Positions 24,604 to 32,662 of a stretch of 32,662 nucleotides of DNA are shown here, piece after piece (position 1 is the first letter of the stretch; each line of letters starts with the position of its first letter). The stretch is from the NCBI GenBank assembly GCA_937981575.1, contig CALJNR010000057.1:1-32662 (forward strand). The letters run 5' to 3'. The position numbers and the translations under genes are program-made. The DNA comes from an uncultured Clostridia bacterium. Its GTDB lineage: Bacteria; Bacillota; Clostridia; Lachnospirales; Cellulosilyticaceae. Under the pieces are notes generated by a model, which had not been told where the DNA came from, made no database searches, and saw only the letters and a list, made by a program, of their open reading frames with translations.

Positions 24604-25533
24604 ATGAAGCATATTTTAATTTCAGGAATGATTAATATTGAGACGACCTTAAAACTGGAAACGTTTCCGATTGAATATACGCCTGTGAACTATAATTTTT
24701 ATGGGATAGACACTACGGTGTCAGGGGTTGCTTACAATGTAACGAAGGCTCTTAAGATACTCGGAAGTGAGCCAATTATTATGTCACTTATAGGTCAAGA
24801 TATTTATGAACCTTTAATTTTTTCACAGCTTGAATGTGAACAGATAGATGCGGCTTATGTTAAACCTATTTTGGATGCTACTCCCCACTCTATTATTTTA
24901 TACGATGATATGGGAAAAAGATCAATTCAGCTAGATTTAAAAAATGTTCAGGATTTCAAATATCCAGAAGAAAGTATCCAATCTGCTCTTGAAGGCATAG
25001 ACCTTGTTGTTGCATGTAATATTAATTTTTCGAGAGATATTATGCGTTATGCAAAAGAAAAAGGGAAACAAATTGCTACAGATGTCCATGTACTAAAAGA
25101 TATAGATGACAGCTATAACAAGGATTTTCTGGAGGCCTCCAATATTTTATTTTTAAGTAATGAAGGGATTATAGGGAACGAAACAACTTTTATGAAACAA
25201 CTGATTGCAAAGTACCAAAACGATATTATTGTTATAGGAATGGGGTCACAGGGCGCAATGATTTATGTAAGGGCTGAAAATAAGATCCAAAGTTACCCGG
25301 CAGTTTCAACAAGAAAAGTAGTAAGTACAATAGGAGCAGGAGATGCACTGTTTGCAAGTTTTATTTATTTTTACAGCCAGACAAACGAGCCCTATCAGTC
25401 TCTGCAAACTGCTATATTATTTGCTTCCTACAAGATTGGGGAGAAGGGCGCAGCTAGTGGATTCTTAAGTGAAGCAGCATTAAAAGAAATAGAAGTTAAA
25501 AAAACTTATACTTATCTTTTAGAAAAATATTAG
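24604..25533 (+). CDS. PfkB-family carbohydrate kinase
   Basis: A 309-residue sugar or nucleoside kinase of the ribokinase/PfkB family. The N-terminal substrate region has GIDTTVSGVAYNVTKALKIL followed by LIGQD (63-67). The C-terminal signature STIGAGDALFASFIYFY carries the anion hole GAGD at 244-247, with Asp247 as the catalytic base. Residues 210-220 (VIGMGSQGAMI) fit the strand before the ATP site. The phosphorylated substrate cannot be told from sequence. AAAAGGAG precedes the ATG. No sugar transporter or isomerase is nearby. Confidence 0.88.
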   Translation: MKHILISGMINIETTLKLETFPIEYTPVNYNFYGIDTTVSGVAYNVTKALKILGSEPIIMSLIGQDIYEPLIFSQLECEQIDAAYVKPILDATPHSIILYDDMGKRSIQLDLKNVQDFKYPEESIQSALEGIDLVVACNINFSRDIMRYAKEKGKQIATDVHVLKDIDDSYNKDFLEASNILFLSNEGIIGNETTFMKQLIAKYQNDIIVIGMGSQGAMIYVRAENKIQSYPAVSTRKVVSTIGAGDALFASFIYFYSQTNEPYQSLQTAILFASYKIGEKGAASGFLSEAALKEIEVKKTYTYLLEKY

Positions 25534-25597
25534 GAAAAATGTGAGGGAAACACTCTTTTTATTTCTGATTTTTATATATGGATATAATTTTTTGCCC

Positions 25598-25626
25598 TTG
25601 AATTTATTAGAAACATATGCTATCAT
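25598..25626 (+). promoter_or_regulatory. Candidate promoter of the hydrogenase-MCP gene
   Basis: TTGAAT (25598-25603), 17 bp, TATCAT (25621-25626). The start would be near 25633, giving a leader of about 120 nt. Confidence 0.5.
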
Positions 25627-25665
25627 TTGAGTAGAATTTTATCAAATATTGGTTTATTTTCAGAC

Positions 25666-25677
25666 AATAGTACTATT
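25666..25677. promoter_or_regulatory. Palindrome in the hydrogenase-MCP leader
   Basis: AATAGTACTATT is a perfect 12-bp palindrome, about 33 bases after the predicted transcription start and 75 bases before the start codon. A repressor site is possible. Confidence 0.35.
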
Positions 25678-25752
25678 AGTGGTAAATGATGCCGAATATT
25701 AATAAAGCCAATAACGAATGAATGAATTTCTATTCAGTAAAGGAGTGCAAGG

Positions 25753-27669
25753 ATGAAGGAGAGGATAGTCTATACGGAGAAAGATTTATGCGTGGGATGC
25801 AATAAGTGTATTAATGGATGTCCTGTTAAAGAGGCTAATGTATCCGCTATTATTAATGGATGTAATATAGTAGAAGTTGATTCTCAGAAATGTATTGCTT
25901 GTGGGCACTGCATAGAAGCTTGTGATCATGGGGCCAGACAATATGATGACGATACAGAGCGGTTTATAAGTGATCTAAAAGTTGGAAAGAGAATTTCACT
26001 TTTAGCAGCTCCTGCTGTCCGGGCAAACTTTGCTGACTATAAAAAGCTTTTTGGTTATTTAAAGTCCTTAGGTGTTCAGCTTATTTATGATGTATCATTA
26101 GGTGCAGATATTACAACCTGGGCGTATCTTAAGAAGATTAAAGATGATAAACTAAGTTCAATCATAGCGCAGCCATGTCCCGCAGTTGTAACTTACATCG
26201 AAAGATATAATCCTAAGCTGATAAACAAACTATCTCCCGTTCATTCGCCTATGATGAATACGGCAATTTATTTAAGGAAATATGAAAAGTGTAATGATTC
26301 ACTTGCATTTTTGTCACCATGCATAGCTAAGAAAAATGAAATAAGTGATCCCAATAACAATGGACTCATTCAATATAATATAACCTTTAAAAAGCTGAAA
26401 GCGTACATAGAAAGTCAACAGGTCCATTTGGAGAGTTATCAGGAGATCGACTTTGATGATATGGGGTGCTCCATTGGGCTGTTATACAGTAGGCCAGGCG
26501 GGTTGCGAGAAAATGTAGAAGCCAGGGTGAAAGGCGCGTGGATTCGGCAGATAGAAGGACAAAATCATGCTTATAAGTATCTGAATGACTATACAAAACG
26601 TGTCGATAAAAATAAATCACTTCCTTTGTTAGTGGATATCCTAAACTGTTCTTTTGGGTGTAATTTAGGAACTGGAACAGCTAAAGATGCTGAAATCGAT
26701 GATATTGATGCTAAGTTTAATAGTATGAAGCATGAAAAGCTCAGTGAGAAGGGCAATATGCCTTTAACAAAAAAGCTGAATGGAATGTACAAGTTATTTG
26801 ATGCTAAACTTAATATAAATGATTTCATCAGAAAATATTCAGACCAGCATGATAAAGTAACGCAGTGGCGTGAACCGACAGCTAAGGAGTATAAAGCGAT
26901 TTTAATAGGTCTGCATAAAACTTCTGCCGAGGAGGAAAAAACGAATTGTTTTGCGTGTGGGTATGGAAAATGTGAAACGATGGTAAAAGCAATTTACAAT
27001 GGAGCTAATCATTTGCAAAACTGTATTCATTATAATAGAAAAGAGCTTATCATTGAGAAAGAAGCTATCAATGAACAACATAACCAGCTCGAAAAAGTTG
27101 TAACACAGGTAAATGCCATGAGCGAGGAACGAGAAAAGCAGCTTAGCGCACTGAAGGATTCAGTGAATAGAGTTATTTACTCAATCAATGAAGTTAATGG
27201 TGGTAGTGAAGAGGTTATTGCAAATGTTGAAAGCATTGCAAACGAAGTAAAAGACACTTTGAATGTATCCAACAACTTAAAACTAAATATAGAAAAGGTT
27301 AAAGAAAAGGTTAACAGGTTTTCTACAGCGACTGGAGAAATTGTAAGTATTTCAGAACAGACCAATTTGCTAGCTTTAAACGCAAGTATTGAAAGTGCAA
27401 GAGCTGGAGAGCATGGCAGAGGATTTGCAGTAGTTGCAGAGGAAGTGAGAAAGCTGGCTGAAAACTCCAAAGCAATTGTCGAATCAACGAAAGTCGATGA
27501 GCATAATGTGCTTCAGGCTATTAGTGAAATTTTAGAACAATCTGTGAATATGGAAAGCAGAATGGATACAATTAACAATGCAATATCCAATATTTCAGCA
27601 AGTTTAGAACAAATTACTGCAACTAGTGAATCGATTGCAGATACAGTGACACATTTAATCAGTAAATAA
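25753..27669 (+). CDS. [FeFe]-hydrogenase-like sensor fused to a chemotaxis (MCP) signalling domain
   Basis: A 638-residue soluble multidomain protein. (1) Two [4Fe-4S] ferredoxin motifs: Cys13/16/19/23 and Cys47/50/53/57. (2) An [FeFe]-hydrogenase large-subunit-like domain (about 75-365) with modified H-cluster loops AQPCPAVV (Cys142), [10 protein letters not shown] (Cys190) and [12 protein letters not shown] (Cys299, Cys303). (3) A four-Cys Fe-S domain, Cys399/402/407/424. (4) A helical linker (430-470). (5) An MCP signalling domain with the conserved tip [19 protein letters not shown], then [12 protein letters not shown] (535-566). The four cysteines expected to hold the cubane of the H-cluster are kept, but the proton-transfer Cys of TSCCP is Pro141. 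There is no signal peptide, membrane helix or HAMP. It resembles sensory hydrogenases of the HydS/HfsB kind with MCP in place of PAS, so H2 or redox sensing for chemotaxis is inferred. Confidence 0.9.
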   Translation: MKERIVYTEKDLCVGCNKCINGCPVKEANVSAIINGCNIVEVDSQKCIACGHCIEACDHGARQYDDDTERFISDLKVGKRISLLAAPAVRANFADYKKLFGYLKSLGVQLIYDVSLGADITTWAYLKKIKDDKLSSIIAQPCPAVVTYIERYNPKLINKLSPVHSPMMNTAIYLRKYEKCNDSLAFLSPCIAKKNEISDPNNNGLIQYNITFKKLKAYIESQQVHLESYQEIDFDDMGCSIGLLYSRPGGLRENVEARVKGAWIRQIEGQNHAYKYLNDYTKRVDKNKSLPLLVDILNCSFGCNLGTGTAKDAEIDDIDAKFNSMKHEKLSEKGNMPLTKKLNGMYKLFDAKLNINDFIRKYSDQHDKVTQWREPTAKEYKAILIGLHKTSAEEEKTNCFACGYGKCETMVKAIYNGANHLQNCIHYNRKELIIEKEAINEQHNQLEKVVTQVNAMSEEREKQLSALKDSVNRVIYSINEVNGGSEEVIANVESIANEVKDTLNVSNNLKLNIEKVKEKVNRFSTATGEIVSISEQTNLLALNASIESARAGEHGRGFAVVAEEVRKLAENSKAIVESTKVDEHNVLQAISEILEQSVNMESRMDTINNAISNISASLEQITATSESIADTVTHLISK

Positions 27670-27729
27670 AAGCTGAAAATTCGGCCTAAAAGTAACTTCG
27701 TATATAATAAATTATAGATATGATCTATA

Positions 27730-27792
27730 CCTAAATTAAAATAGAATGATTGTGCTGCCATTTATAGCGCAATCATTCTATTTTAATTTAGG
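27730..27792. repeat. 27-bp-arm inverted repeat between convergent genes
   Basis: The arms 27730-27756 and 27766-27792 pair along all 27 positions with a single G-T pair, around the 9-base loop GCCATTTAT. The arms begin CCTAAATTAAAATAGAATGA. The position, 60 bases after the hydrogenase-MCP stop and before a minus-strand gene end, suggests a bidirectional terminator. The arm length is well beyond what termination needs, so a small mobile-element remnant is an alternative. Confidence 0.85.
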
Positions 27793-27944
27793 CAGAAAAG
27801 TCACACCTAATTAGAAATAGCATTTTTATGCAGAAGCTTATGCTTTGTGCATTAATAGGTAGAGTGCATTAGTAGAGTACCAAGGAATAAAAAAGCTTTT
27901 AAGTAAACCATAAAAGGGTTAGTTATTATTTATTAAGTGTAACA

Positions 27945-28976
27945 TCAAAAAGTTGCTTTCAAAAGGGCAAGATCTTTATAGGCATAAAGGCCTAAGCAAT
28001 AAATAAGCTTATTTGTATCCAGATCATAAAGAGCAATTGAGTTGCGATAAAGTTTGTGGCTGGGATCAAAGGTTATTAAATATAAGTGCTTATTTTTGAT
28101 AAAGGCATCTATAAGCAGTACATCAGTATTGGGAAGTGGCAGAGTGCCAGATTTTTTTATTTCAAGCTTCGAATTAATAAGCACATAATGCAGGCTGTCA
28201 GCCCCTAAGGATAAACAAACTGAGTCTTCCACATTCGAAAAAATATACTGCGCTTCCAAAAGAAGTGGCATATTTATGGGGGTTTTTGAGGCGTAAGGAA
28301 GAATATCTAAACTTGTACCGCCTATAAAAAGTACGTTGCCGGCTGCATCGATGGTATAGTGCTGGTCACTGATGGCACTGGGGTGGGTAGGGATGTTTGT
28401 TCCAGTGAGGACAGTATAAGAAAAAGCATCTATTGTGTAAATATAAGCACTATAATCACTCACTCTGCCGCCTGCAAGAACAAAAACGTCTTCTATGCGT
28501 TTAATGTGAGAAACGTACATTTCACCCAGGTTATCTTGTTCATTATAACGCAGAGGACTGACTTCCCATGTGGTTTTAGAAATAACATAAATATTTTCAA
28601 GTCCTCCAGTAAAGGATACAATGATAAGCGCATCATCTTCGTAGTAATCATGAAAATAGGAGAGAGGAGGTTTGCCTTGAGTTTTTCTGAAACCATTGAC
28701 TAATGTTAAGATCCGCTGAACATCATGAGATGGCAAAAACCCCTCGGTATAGCTTTGCAGACTTGAGTGAAGAGGGGTGATATGGCTGCGGGATGCTTTG
28801 AATCCCTGGATATTACGCATCCTAATGTCACTATAAAAAAGGTTAAGCTGAAAATCTTCATCTGCTTTTAGATGATCAAGGAGAATATCAAACTTTAAGG
28901 GAGGTTTAAATGAAAACCAGCTTATAGTACCTAAGGCAAGGATACTGAAGACAATGAATAAATAAAATTTTTTCAT
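27945..28976 (-). CDS. Membrane-anchored or secreted beta-rich protein, family not recognised
   Basis: A 343-residue protein with an N-terminal hydrophobic segment (about 4-23) without a clear cleavage site or lipobox, followed by an extracellular domain. From about residue 110 it consists of alternating short hydrophobic strands and turns (IIVSFTGGLENIYVISK, VFVLAGGRVSDYSAYIYTID, NVLFIGGTSLDILPY, LYLITFDPSHKLY). Such spacing would suit a beta-propeller, but no family motif is clear. It starts one base after the stop of the YiiX-like peptidase gene (TAA-T-ATG on the minus strand), with AAGGA inside the upstream gene, so the two are co-translated and may work together at the cell surface. Confidence 0.75.
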   Translation of the reverse strand: MKKFYLFIVFSILALGTISWFSFKPPLKFDILLDHLKADEDFQLNLFYSDIRMRNIQGFKASRSHITPLHSSLQSYTEGFLPSHDVQRILTLVNGFRKTQGKPPLSYFHDYYEDDALIIVSFTGGLENIYVISKTTWEVSPLRYNEQDNLGEMYVSHIKRIEDVFVLAGGRVSDYSAYIYTIDAFSYTVLTGTNIPTHPSAISDQHYTIDAAGNVLFIGGTSLDILPYASKTPINMPLLLEAQYIFSNVEDSVCLSLGADSLHYVLINSKLEIKKSGTLPLPNTDVLLIDAFIKNKHLYLITFDPSHKLYRNSIALYDLDTNKLIYCLGLYAYKDLALLKATF

Positions 28977-28977
28977 A

Positions 28978-29802
28978 TTACCATTCCTTATTCGGGTGGA
29001 ATCCGAAAATTTGAAGTGTTTCTAAAAGTGGACTTCCGGCAATGTCCTGAGGAGAAACGAGCAATTCACGATTTTTATCAAGGTCGTAGCCAAAAGGTTT
29101 GAACGCCTGCCAAACAAGCAGCGAGCAGTGGGTATCTACAGGTGTATTGCCTTGGTTTTTATCAGCAAAGATATTATAAGGCAGATCCCTAAGGTGTGTG
29201 CTGGCATAGCGGGCGATTTCGTCAAGCTGCATTTGAGGGGTATCTTTGAGACGCAGCATTTTGAAGGTCGGATAGTAACGCCATTTATTAGCATCCTGCT
29301 CCATACTGATGGTACCAGGACTTAAAGCTTCTAAGGTTTTGCCGCGTTTGGCATCAATCACGATGCCGGCATGGCCATGTCTCCAATTGAAAGTAAAGGT
29401 AGATTTGGTTAAGAAAATATAGCCGTTTTGATAGGGGGCTATCTCAAAACCAGGAACAGACTCTTTTTGCGAGTTTATAAAATACTCCTGTTTTGTAACA
29501 GGGGTCAAACTTTCGTCAGCCAGACTGACAGATGCCTGATAGTGCGCCTGAAAAGCAGCCATCTTATCGAAAAAGTCAGGAGAAGGTCTAAGTTCGTCAA
29601 TAATAGGTCTGGCGATACCTGTCTGCTGATAGAGTATGGCATAATCTTCAGCGGATAAAATGGCTTTTGATAGAATAGGCATAAGATCGATTTTTTTAAT
29701 ATCCTGCTGATAAAAGCCTTGTTTTTGAACGATAAGAGAAGAAATGCCAAAAGCTAGTCCTAAGAGGGTAAAAAAAGCTATTAAAAAATGTTTAAGTCTC
29801 AA
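28978..29802 (-). CDS. YiiX/YebB-type permuted papain-fold (NlpC/P60-like) hydrolase
   Basis: A 274-residue protein with an N-terminal membrane anchor (about 6-25) and an extracellular catalytic domain. The permuted order His-Glu-Cys is visible: RHGHAGIVID (His142/His144), then Glu158 in KTLEALSPG, and later the nucleophile Cys226 in VDTHCSLLVWQAFKPFG. VSPQDIAGSPLLE near the end is also typical of YiiX-like proteins. Relatives cleave amide bonds in peptidoglycan or lipid substrates; the substrate here is unknown. I chose TTG at 29802 because AGGAG (29815-29811) is eight bases upstream; the in-frame GTG at 29811 lies within that site. The following gene overlaps its translation stop region. 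Confidence 0.82.
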   Translation of the reverse strand: MRLKHFLIAFFTLLGLAFGISSLIVQKQGFYQQDIKKIDLMPILSKAILSAEDYAILYQQTGIARPIIDELRPSPDFFDKMAAFQAHYQASVSLADESLTPVTKQEYFINSQKESVPGFEIAPYQNGYIFLTKSTFTFNWRHGHAGIVIDAKRGKTLEALSPGTISMEQDANKWRYYPTFKMLRLKDTPQMQLDEIARYASTHLRDLPYNIFADKNQGNTPVDTHCSLLVWQAFKPFGYDLDKNRELLVSPQDIAGSPLLETLQIFGFHPNKEW

Positions 29803-29870
29803 TGTAGTCACTCCTATGTTTGAAGTTATTGTTCTATTTTAACATAGATGAAGGCCAAGGAGAAAAATAT

Positions 29871-29904
29871 AATCTGGTTTTATTTTGGAGAATAAAACCA
29901 GATT
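29871..29904 (-). terminator. Terminator of the glyoxalase-like gene
   Basis: AATCTGGTTTTATT (29871-29884) and AATAAAACCAGATT (29891-29904) form a perfect 14-bp stem with loop TTGGAG. On the minus strand it lies about 70 bases after the stop at 29973 and is followed by a T-rich tract; the plus side also has a T-run. Confidence 0.82.
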
Positions 29905-29972
29905 TTTGATATCAATTTATTTTATGTATTATCTGCTGAAACATACATAGGCGGAAATAACTATGTGGGCAG

Positions 29973-30731
29973 TTAGTCTCCCTGATTAACTACCATAATA
30001 TTTTCAATTTGCAGTGTTTTATTCATAAAGAGTTCATTACAGCATTCGGTAAAGACAAGAATCTCATAACGTTCGCTTTTTTCAAAGACTAACACCTGAT
30101 TATGATCAAGCCTGATAGTCATTGTATTATCCTGTACAATACAATTGTCAAAAACTGTAGTAATCAGCATACGGTCACTGGAGGTAAAAGCACCTCTTAT
30201 CAACACTTTTTTGATACCCATAATCATATTATTCCTGCTGTTTGGAACCATATGCTTCTGCATAAGACTTCGGGATTTTTCATCCTTCATCTGCTGGAAA
30301 CCAAGCTGCATAGGTATGCCTTCAAAAAATGGAAGATAACTGTTTTGCCAGGGCATTGTGTGGGTAAACACATTAAAAAGCCATTTGAATTTTAAATATT
30401 CTGGAGCAGTAATCTGAATATGCTTTTTCTGAAGCGTATCATATAATTTATTAATATCATCAGTATCTAAAAAAAGACAAAGAGCTCCCCGGTGGCCGGT
30501 ATTATAAAGATTCACCCAGTCTTTTTTCCAGCCACCGCCGCTTAGTGTAAGTAGTCTTACCATTTCAAAGTATTCATTTCCGATCCATAAATTAGAAGCT
30601 TTAAATCCTCTAGTGCCTTTTCCGCTGTGTGGTTCATAAGGGAAACCGGCAGTTTTGATTTGTAAGGTAGTATCTACATCGCCCTGGTACTTATCATGAA
30701 CATTGATTACAAAATGATCTAGTTTCAACAT
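29973..30731 (-). CDS. Glyoxalase-like (VOC superfamily) domain protein
   Basis: A 252-residue protein whose first 145 residues look like a glyoxalase-like VOC domain: it starts LKLDHFVINV, continues KGTRGFKASNLWIGNEYFEMV, and has a second strand set from ALCLFLDTDDINKLYDTL. His6 and Glu57 could be metal ligands, but the family contains many members without known activity. The C-terminal 90 residues are beta-rich and unassigned. AAGGAG precedes the ATG at 30731. A terminator at 29871-29904 separates it from the peptidase gene, so it is probably its own transcription unit. Substrate unknown. Confidence 0.78.
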   Translation of the reverse strand: MLKLDHFVINVHDKYQGDVDTTLQIKTAGFPYEPHSGKGTRGFKASNLWIGNEYFEMVRLLTLSGGGWKKDWVNLYNTGHRGALCLFLDTDDINKLYDTLQKKHIQITAPEYLKFKWLFNVFTHTMPWQNSYLPFFEGIPMQLGFQQMKDEKSRSLMQKHMVPNSRNNMIMGIKKVLIRGAFTSSDRMLITTVFDNCIVQDNTMTIRLDHNQVLVFEKSERYEILVFTECCNELFMNKTLQIENIMVVNQGD

Positions 30732-30827
30732 TATATTGGCTCCTTATATTTTTTTGTTTTATAGTCGAACTGATAAAGGCTTTCTCTTGTATAGATAAAG
30801 ATACACTTATTTGAAGTATAACATTAG

Positions 30828-30868
30828 TTGCAATTATGTGCAATATTCCAAATATACATGCGTATATT
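30828..30868. promoter_or_regulatory. Two palindromes in the region between the VOC gene and rnj
   Basis: TTGCA-N6-TGCAA (30828-30843) and AATATAC-ATGC-GTATATT (30851-30868) lie back to back between divergent genes. The rest of 30732-30996 is AT-rich with no convincing full promoter on either strand. Either palindrome could be an operator for the flanking genes. Confidence 0.4.
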
Positions 30869-30996
30869 TATTAATAGAGGAAACAACATAGATAATTATG
30901 TCATATAGTTTATTTTGTACTGATTTAAGAATGAAATGTTCTGTAAAAAGGTAAACTAAGGGAAGTTAAATGTATTAAGATAAAGGAGTAATTCAA

Positions 30997-32661
30997 ATGG
31001 AAGCAAAAAATACAATTAAGGTTATTCCATTAGGTGGGCTTGGAGAAATAGGAAAAAACATCACAGCCATTGAATATGGAGAAGAAATCATTGTCATAGA
31101 CTGCGGCATGGGCTTTCCGGATGAGGATATGTACGGAGTAGATCTTATCATTCCTGACATAAGTTATTTGTTAGAACATGCAGACAAAGTAAAAGGTATT
31201 TTTCTCACTCATGGACATGAAGACCATATAGGAGGTATTCCATACTTTCTAAAACAGCTCAATGTTCCTATTTATGGTACAAAACTCACATTAGGGATTA
31301 TAGGGAATAAATTAAAAGAGCACGGGCTTATAGATACATGTAAACTTCAGCATGTAGAGCCAGGAGGGGTTATTGAACTCGAAAAGCTGAAAGTTGAATT
31401 TATCAGAAGTACCCATAGTATAGCGGGAGCTTGCTGCATAGCTGTTCATTCACCTATTGGAACAATTCTCCATACAGGCGATTTTAAAGTGGATTATACC
31501 CCTGTTGATGGGCTTACTATGAATCTTGAACGTATTTCAGAGCTTGGGCAAAAGGGAATACTGCTATTGTTAGCTGATAGTACAAACGTAGAAAGAGAAG
31601 GACATACCCTTTCAGAGCAGTCAGTAGGAGAAACGCTTGATAGATTAGTTGCTAATGCTGACGGGAGAATTATCGTTGCCACTTTTGCATCTAATATTCA
31701 TCGTATTCAGCAGATCATCAATGCGTCTGTTAAACAAGGCAGAAAAGTATCTTTCAGTGGTCGAAGTATGGAAAATATTTCAGAGGTAGCAAAAGAACTT
31801 GGCTATCTTCATATAAGAGATGAGGACAGCATAAGCCTTGATGATATTGGGAGATATAAAAGCAGTGAAATTACAATTATTACAACAGGCAGCCAGGGAG
31901 AACCAATGGCAGCACTGGCTAGAATTGCCTTTTCAGCGCATAGAAAAATAAAAATAGAACCAGATGACTTATTTATTATCTCTGCATCGCCTATTCCAGG
32001 CAACGATAAGCTGGTTTCAAGAGTGATTAACCAACTTTATAAAAAAGGTGCAGACGTTATTTATGAAGCTATGGAAGATGTCCATGTATCAGGGCATGCT
32101 TATAAAGAAGAGCTTAAGCTTATTCATACACTCGCACATCCTAAATATTTCATGCCAGCCCATGGTGAATACAGACATTTGAAGCACCATAAGGATCTGG
32201 CTAAAAAACTCGGCATGCCCCCAAATAATATTTTTATTTTAGAGACAGGGCAGGTATTAGAGATGACAGAGGAAACCGCCAACATTAATGGTAAGGTGCG
32301 GGCAGGAAATGTTTATGTAGATGGTATCGGCGTTGGAGATGTAGGCAATGTAGTACTGAGAGATAGGAGAAATCTTGCACAGGATGGTATGCTGACAGTA
32401 GTTGCAGCTATTGATCAGGAGGCGTATAGCATTGCAGCTGGACCAGACGTCATCACAAGGGGATTTGTCTACGTTAAAGATTCCGAAGAGCTTATTAATG
32501 AAGTTAAGGAAACTGCAAAAAGAGAGCTAGAAGAATGTCTTAGAAATCATATGCTTGAACGGGCTGTTTTGAAAATAAATATTAAAAAAGCCGTGGAAAG
32601 ACTTTTATATGAAAAAACCAAAAGAAGACCCAGCGTGTTTCCGATTGTTTTAGAAGTTTAA
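30997..32661 (+). CDS. rnjA: Ribonuclease J
   Basis: A complete 554-residue RNase J, the metallo-beta-lactamase/beta-CASP ribonuclease with endonuclease and 5'-to-3' exonuclease activity in mRNA decay and rRNA maturation. The zinc motif is FLTHGHEDHIGG with His72, His74, Asp76 and His77. STHSIAGACCIAV and TILHTGDFKVD supply further ligands. The beta-CASP region includes LLLADSTNVEREGHT, FSGRSMENI and TTGSQGEPMAAL. The closing VHVSGHAYKEELK and FMPAHGEYRHL are typical of the family, followed by the C-terminal dimerisation domain. AAAGGAG precedes the ATG and the TAA ends one base before the window edge. Assignment as J1 rather than J2 is not certain. Confidence 0.95.
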   Translation: MEAKNTIKVIPLGGLGEIGKNITAIEYGEEIIVIDCGMGFPDEDMYGVDLIIPDISYLLEHADKVKGIFLTHGHEDHIGGIPYFLKQLNVPIYGTKLTLGIIGNKLKEHGLIDTCKLQHVEPGGVIELEKLKVEFIRSTHSIAGACCIAVHSPIGTILHTGDFKVDYTPVDGLTMNLERISELGQKGILLLLADSTNVEREGHTLSEQSVGETLDRLVANADGRIIVATFASNIHRIQQIINASVKQGRKVSFSGRSMENISEVAKELGYLHIRDEDSISLDDIGRYKSSEITIITTGSQGEPMAALARIAFSAHRKIKIEPDDLFIISASPIPGNDKLVSRVINQLYKKGADVIYEAMEDVHVSGHAYKEELKLIHTLAHPKYFMPAHGEYRHLKHHKDLAKKLGMPPNNIFILETGQVLEMTEETANINGKVRAGNVYVDGIGVGDVGNVVLRDRRNLAQDGMLTVVAAIDQEAYSIAAGPDVITRGFVYVKDSEELINEVKETAKRELEECLRNHMLERAVLKINIKKAVERLLYEKTKRRPSVFPIVLEV

Positions 32662-32662
32662 T

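Noticed and set aside
25542..25560. Possible terminator after the PfkB gene
   Set aside because: Only GTG/CAC pair before mismatches; the T-run alone is not convincing.

Overview
The window reads as a chromosomal segment from a low-GC, spore-forming, anaerobic Bacillota, most likely class Clostridia (Lachnospirales or a near relative; this placement is an inference from gene content and order, not from a search). The signs are AT-rich intergenic DNA, strong AGGAG-type ribosome binding sites with several GTG/TTG starts, the murB-rapZ-yvcK-whiA-HPr cluster, a SpoIID/LytB protein next to queA, RNase J, and an [FeFe]-hydrogenase-like protein.

Layout. 1-663: the tail of an rRNA operon (23S 3' end, a long structured spacer, 5S, tRNA-Leu(UAA), terminator). 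664-7503: a TetR regulator with its own operator-flanked promoter, then a five-gene export operon (membrane fusion protein, MacB-type ATPase, two paralogous MacB/FtsX permeases, a short secreted TolC-like protein). 7803-12222: an XRE-cupin regulator followed by potABCD for spermidine/putrescine uptake. 12303-14232: a small DUF4190-like membrane protein, a stand-alone DsrE-like half of the YedF selenium-metabolism family, and a convergent membrane-anchored alpha/beta hydrolase. 14414-18585: murB, rapZ, yvcK, whiA and an HPr-like gene. 18617-20910: a divergent pair, a secreted-looking Mn-type superoxide dismutase with fifteen pentapeptide repeats, and an unrecognised protein with a faint caspase-like pattern. 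21006-25533: spoIID-like, queA, an acyl-ACP thioesterase and a PfkB-type kinase. 25598-27792: a 638-residue fusion of ferredoxin domains, an [FeFe]-hydrogenase-like domain and a chemotaxis signalling domain, followed by a 27-bp-arm hairpin. 27945-30731: a minus-strand group (beta-rich membrane-anchored protein, YiiX-like permuted papain-fold peptidase, glyoxalase-like protein). 30997-32661: RNase J, complete.

How the parts work together. The TetR gene and the efflux operon look like one regulatory unit: two 14-bp palindromes flank the tetR -10 box, a degenerate copy lies before the efflux genes, and a different 11-bp palindrome (TGTTATTAACA) occurs in front of both. The cell-wall/central-carbon cluster ends in an HPr homologue whose catalytic His15 is Glu while Ser46 is kept, so it should act as a Crh-type regulator rather than a sugar phosphocarrier. 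The most unusual single gene is the hydrogenase-like/chemotaxis fusion: it keeps the four cysteines expected to hold the H-cluster cubane, lacks the proton-transfer cysteine, has no membrane segment, and ends in a canonical MCP tip, which suggests a cytoplasmic H2 or redox sensor feeding the chemotaxis array. No CRISPR array, insertion sequence, prophage or integrase was seen.
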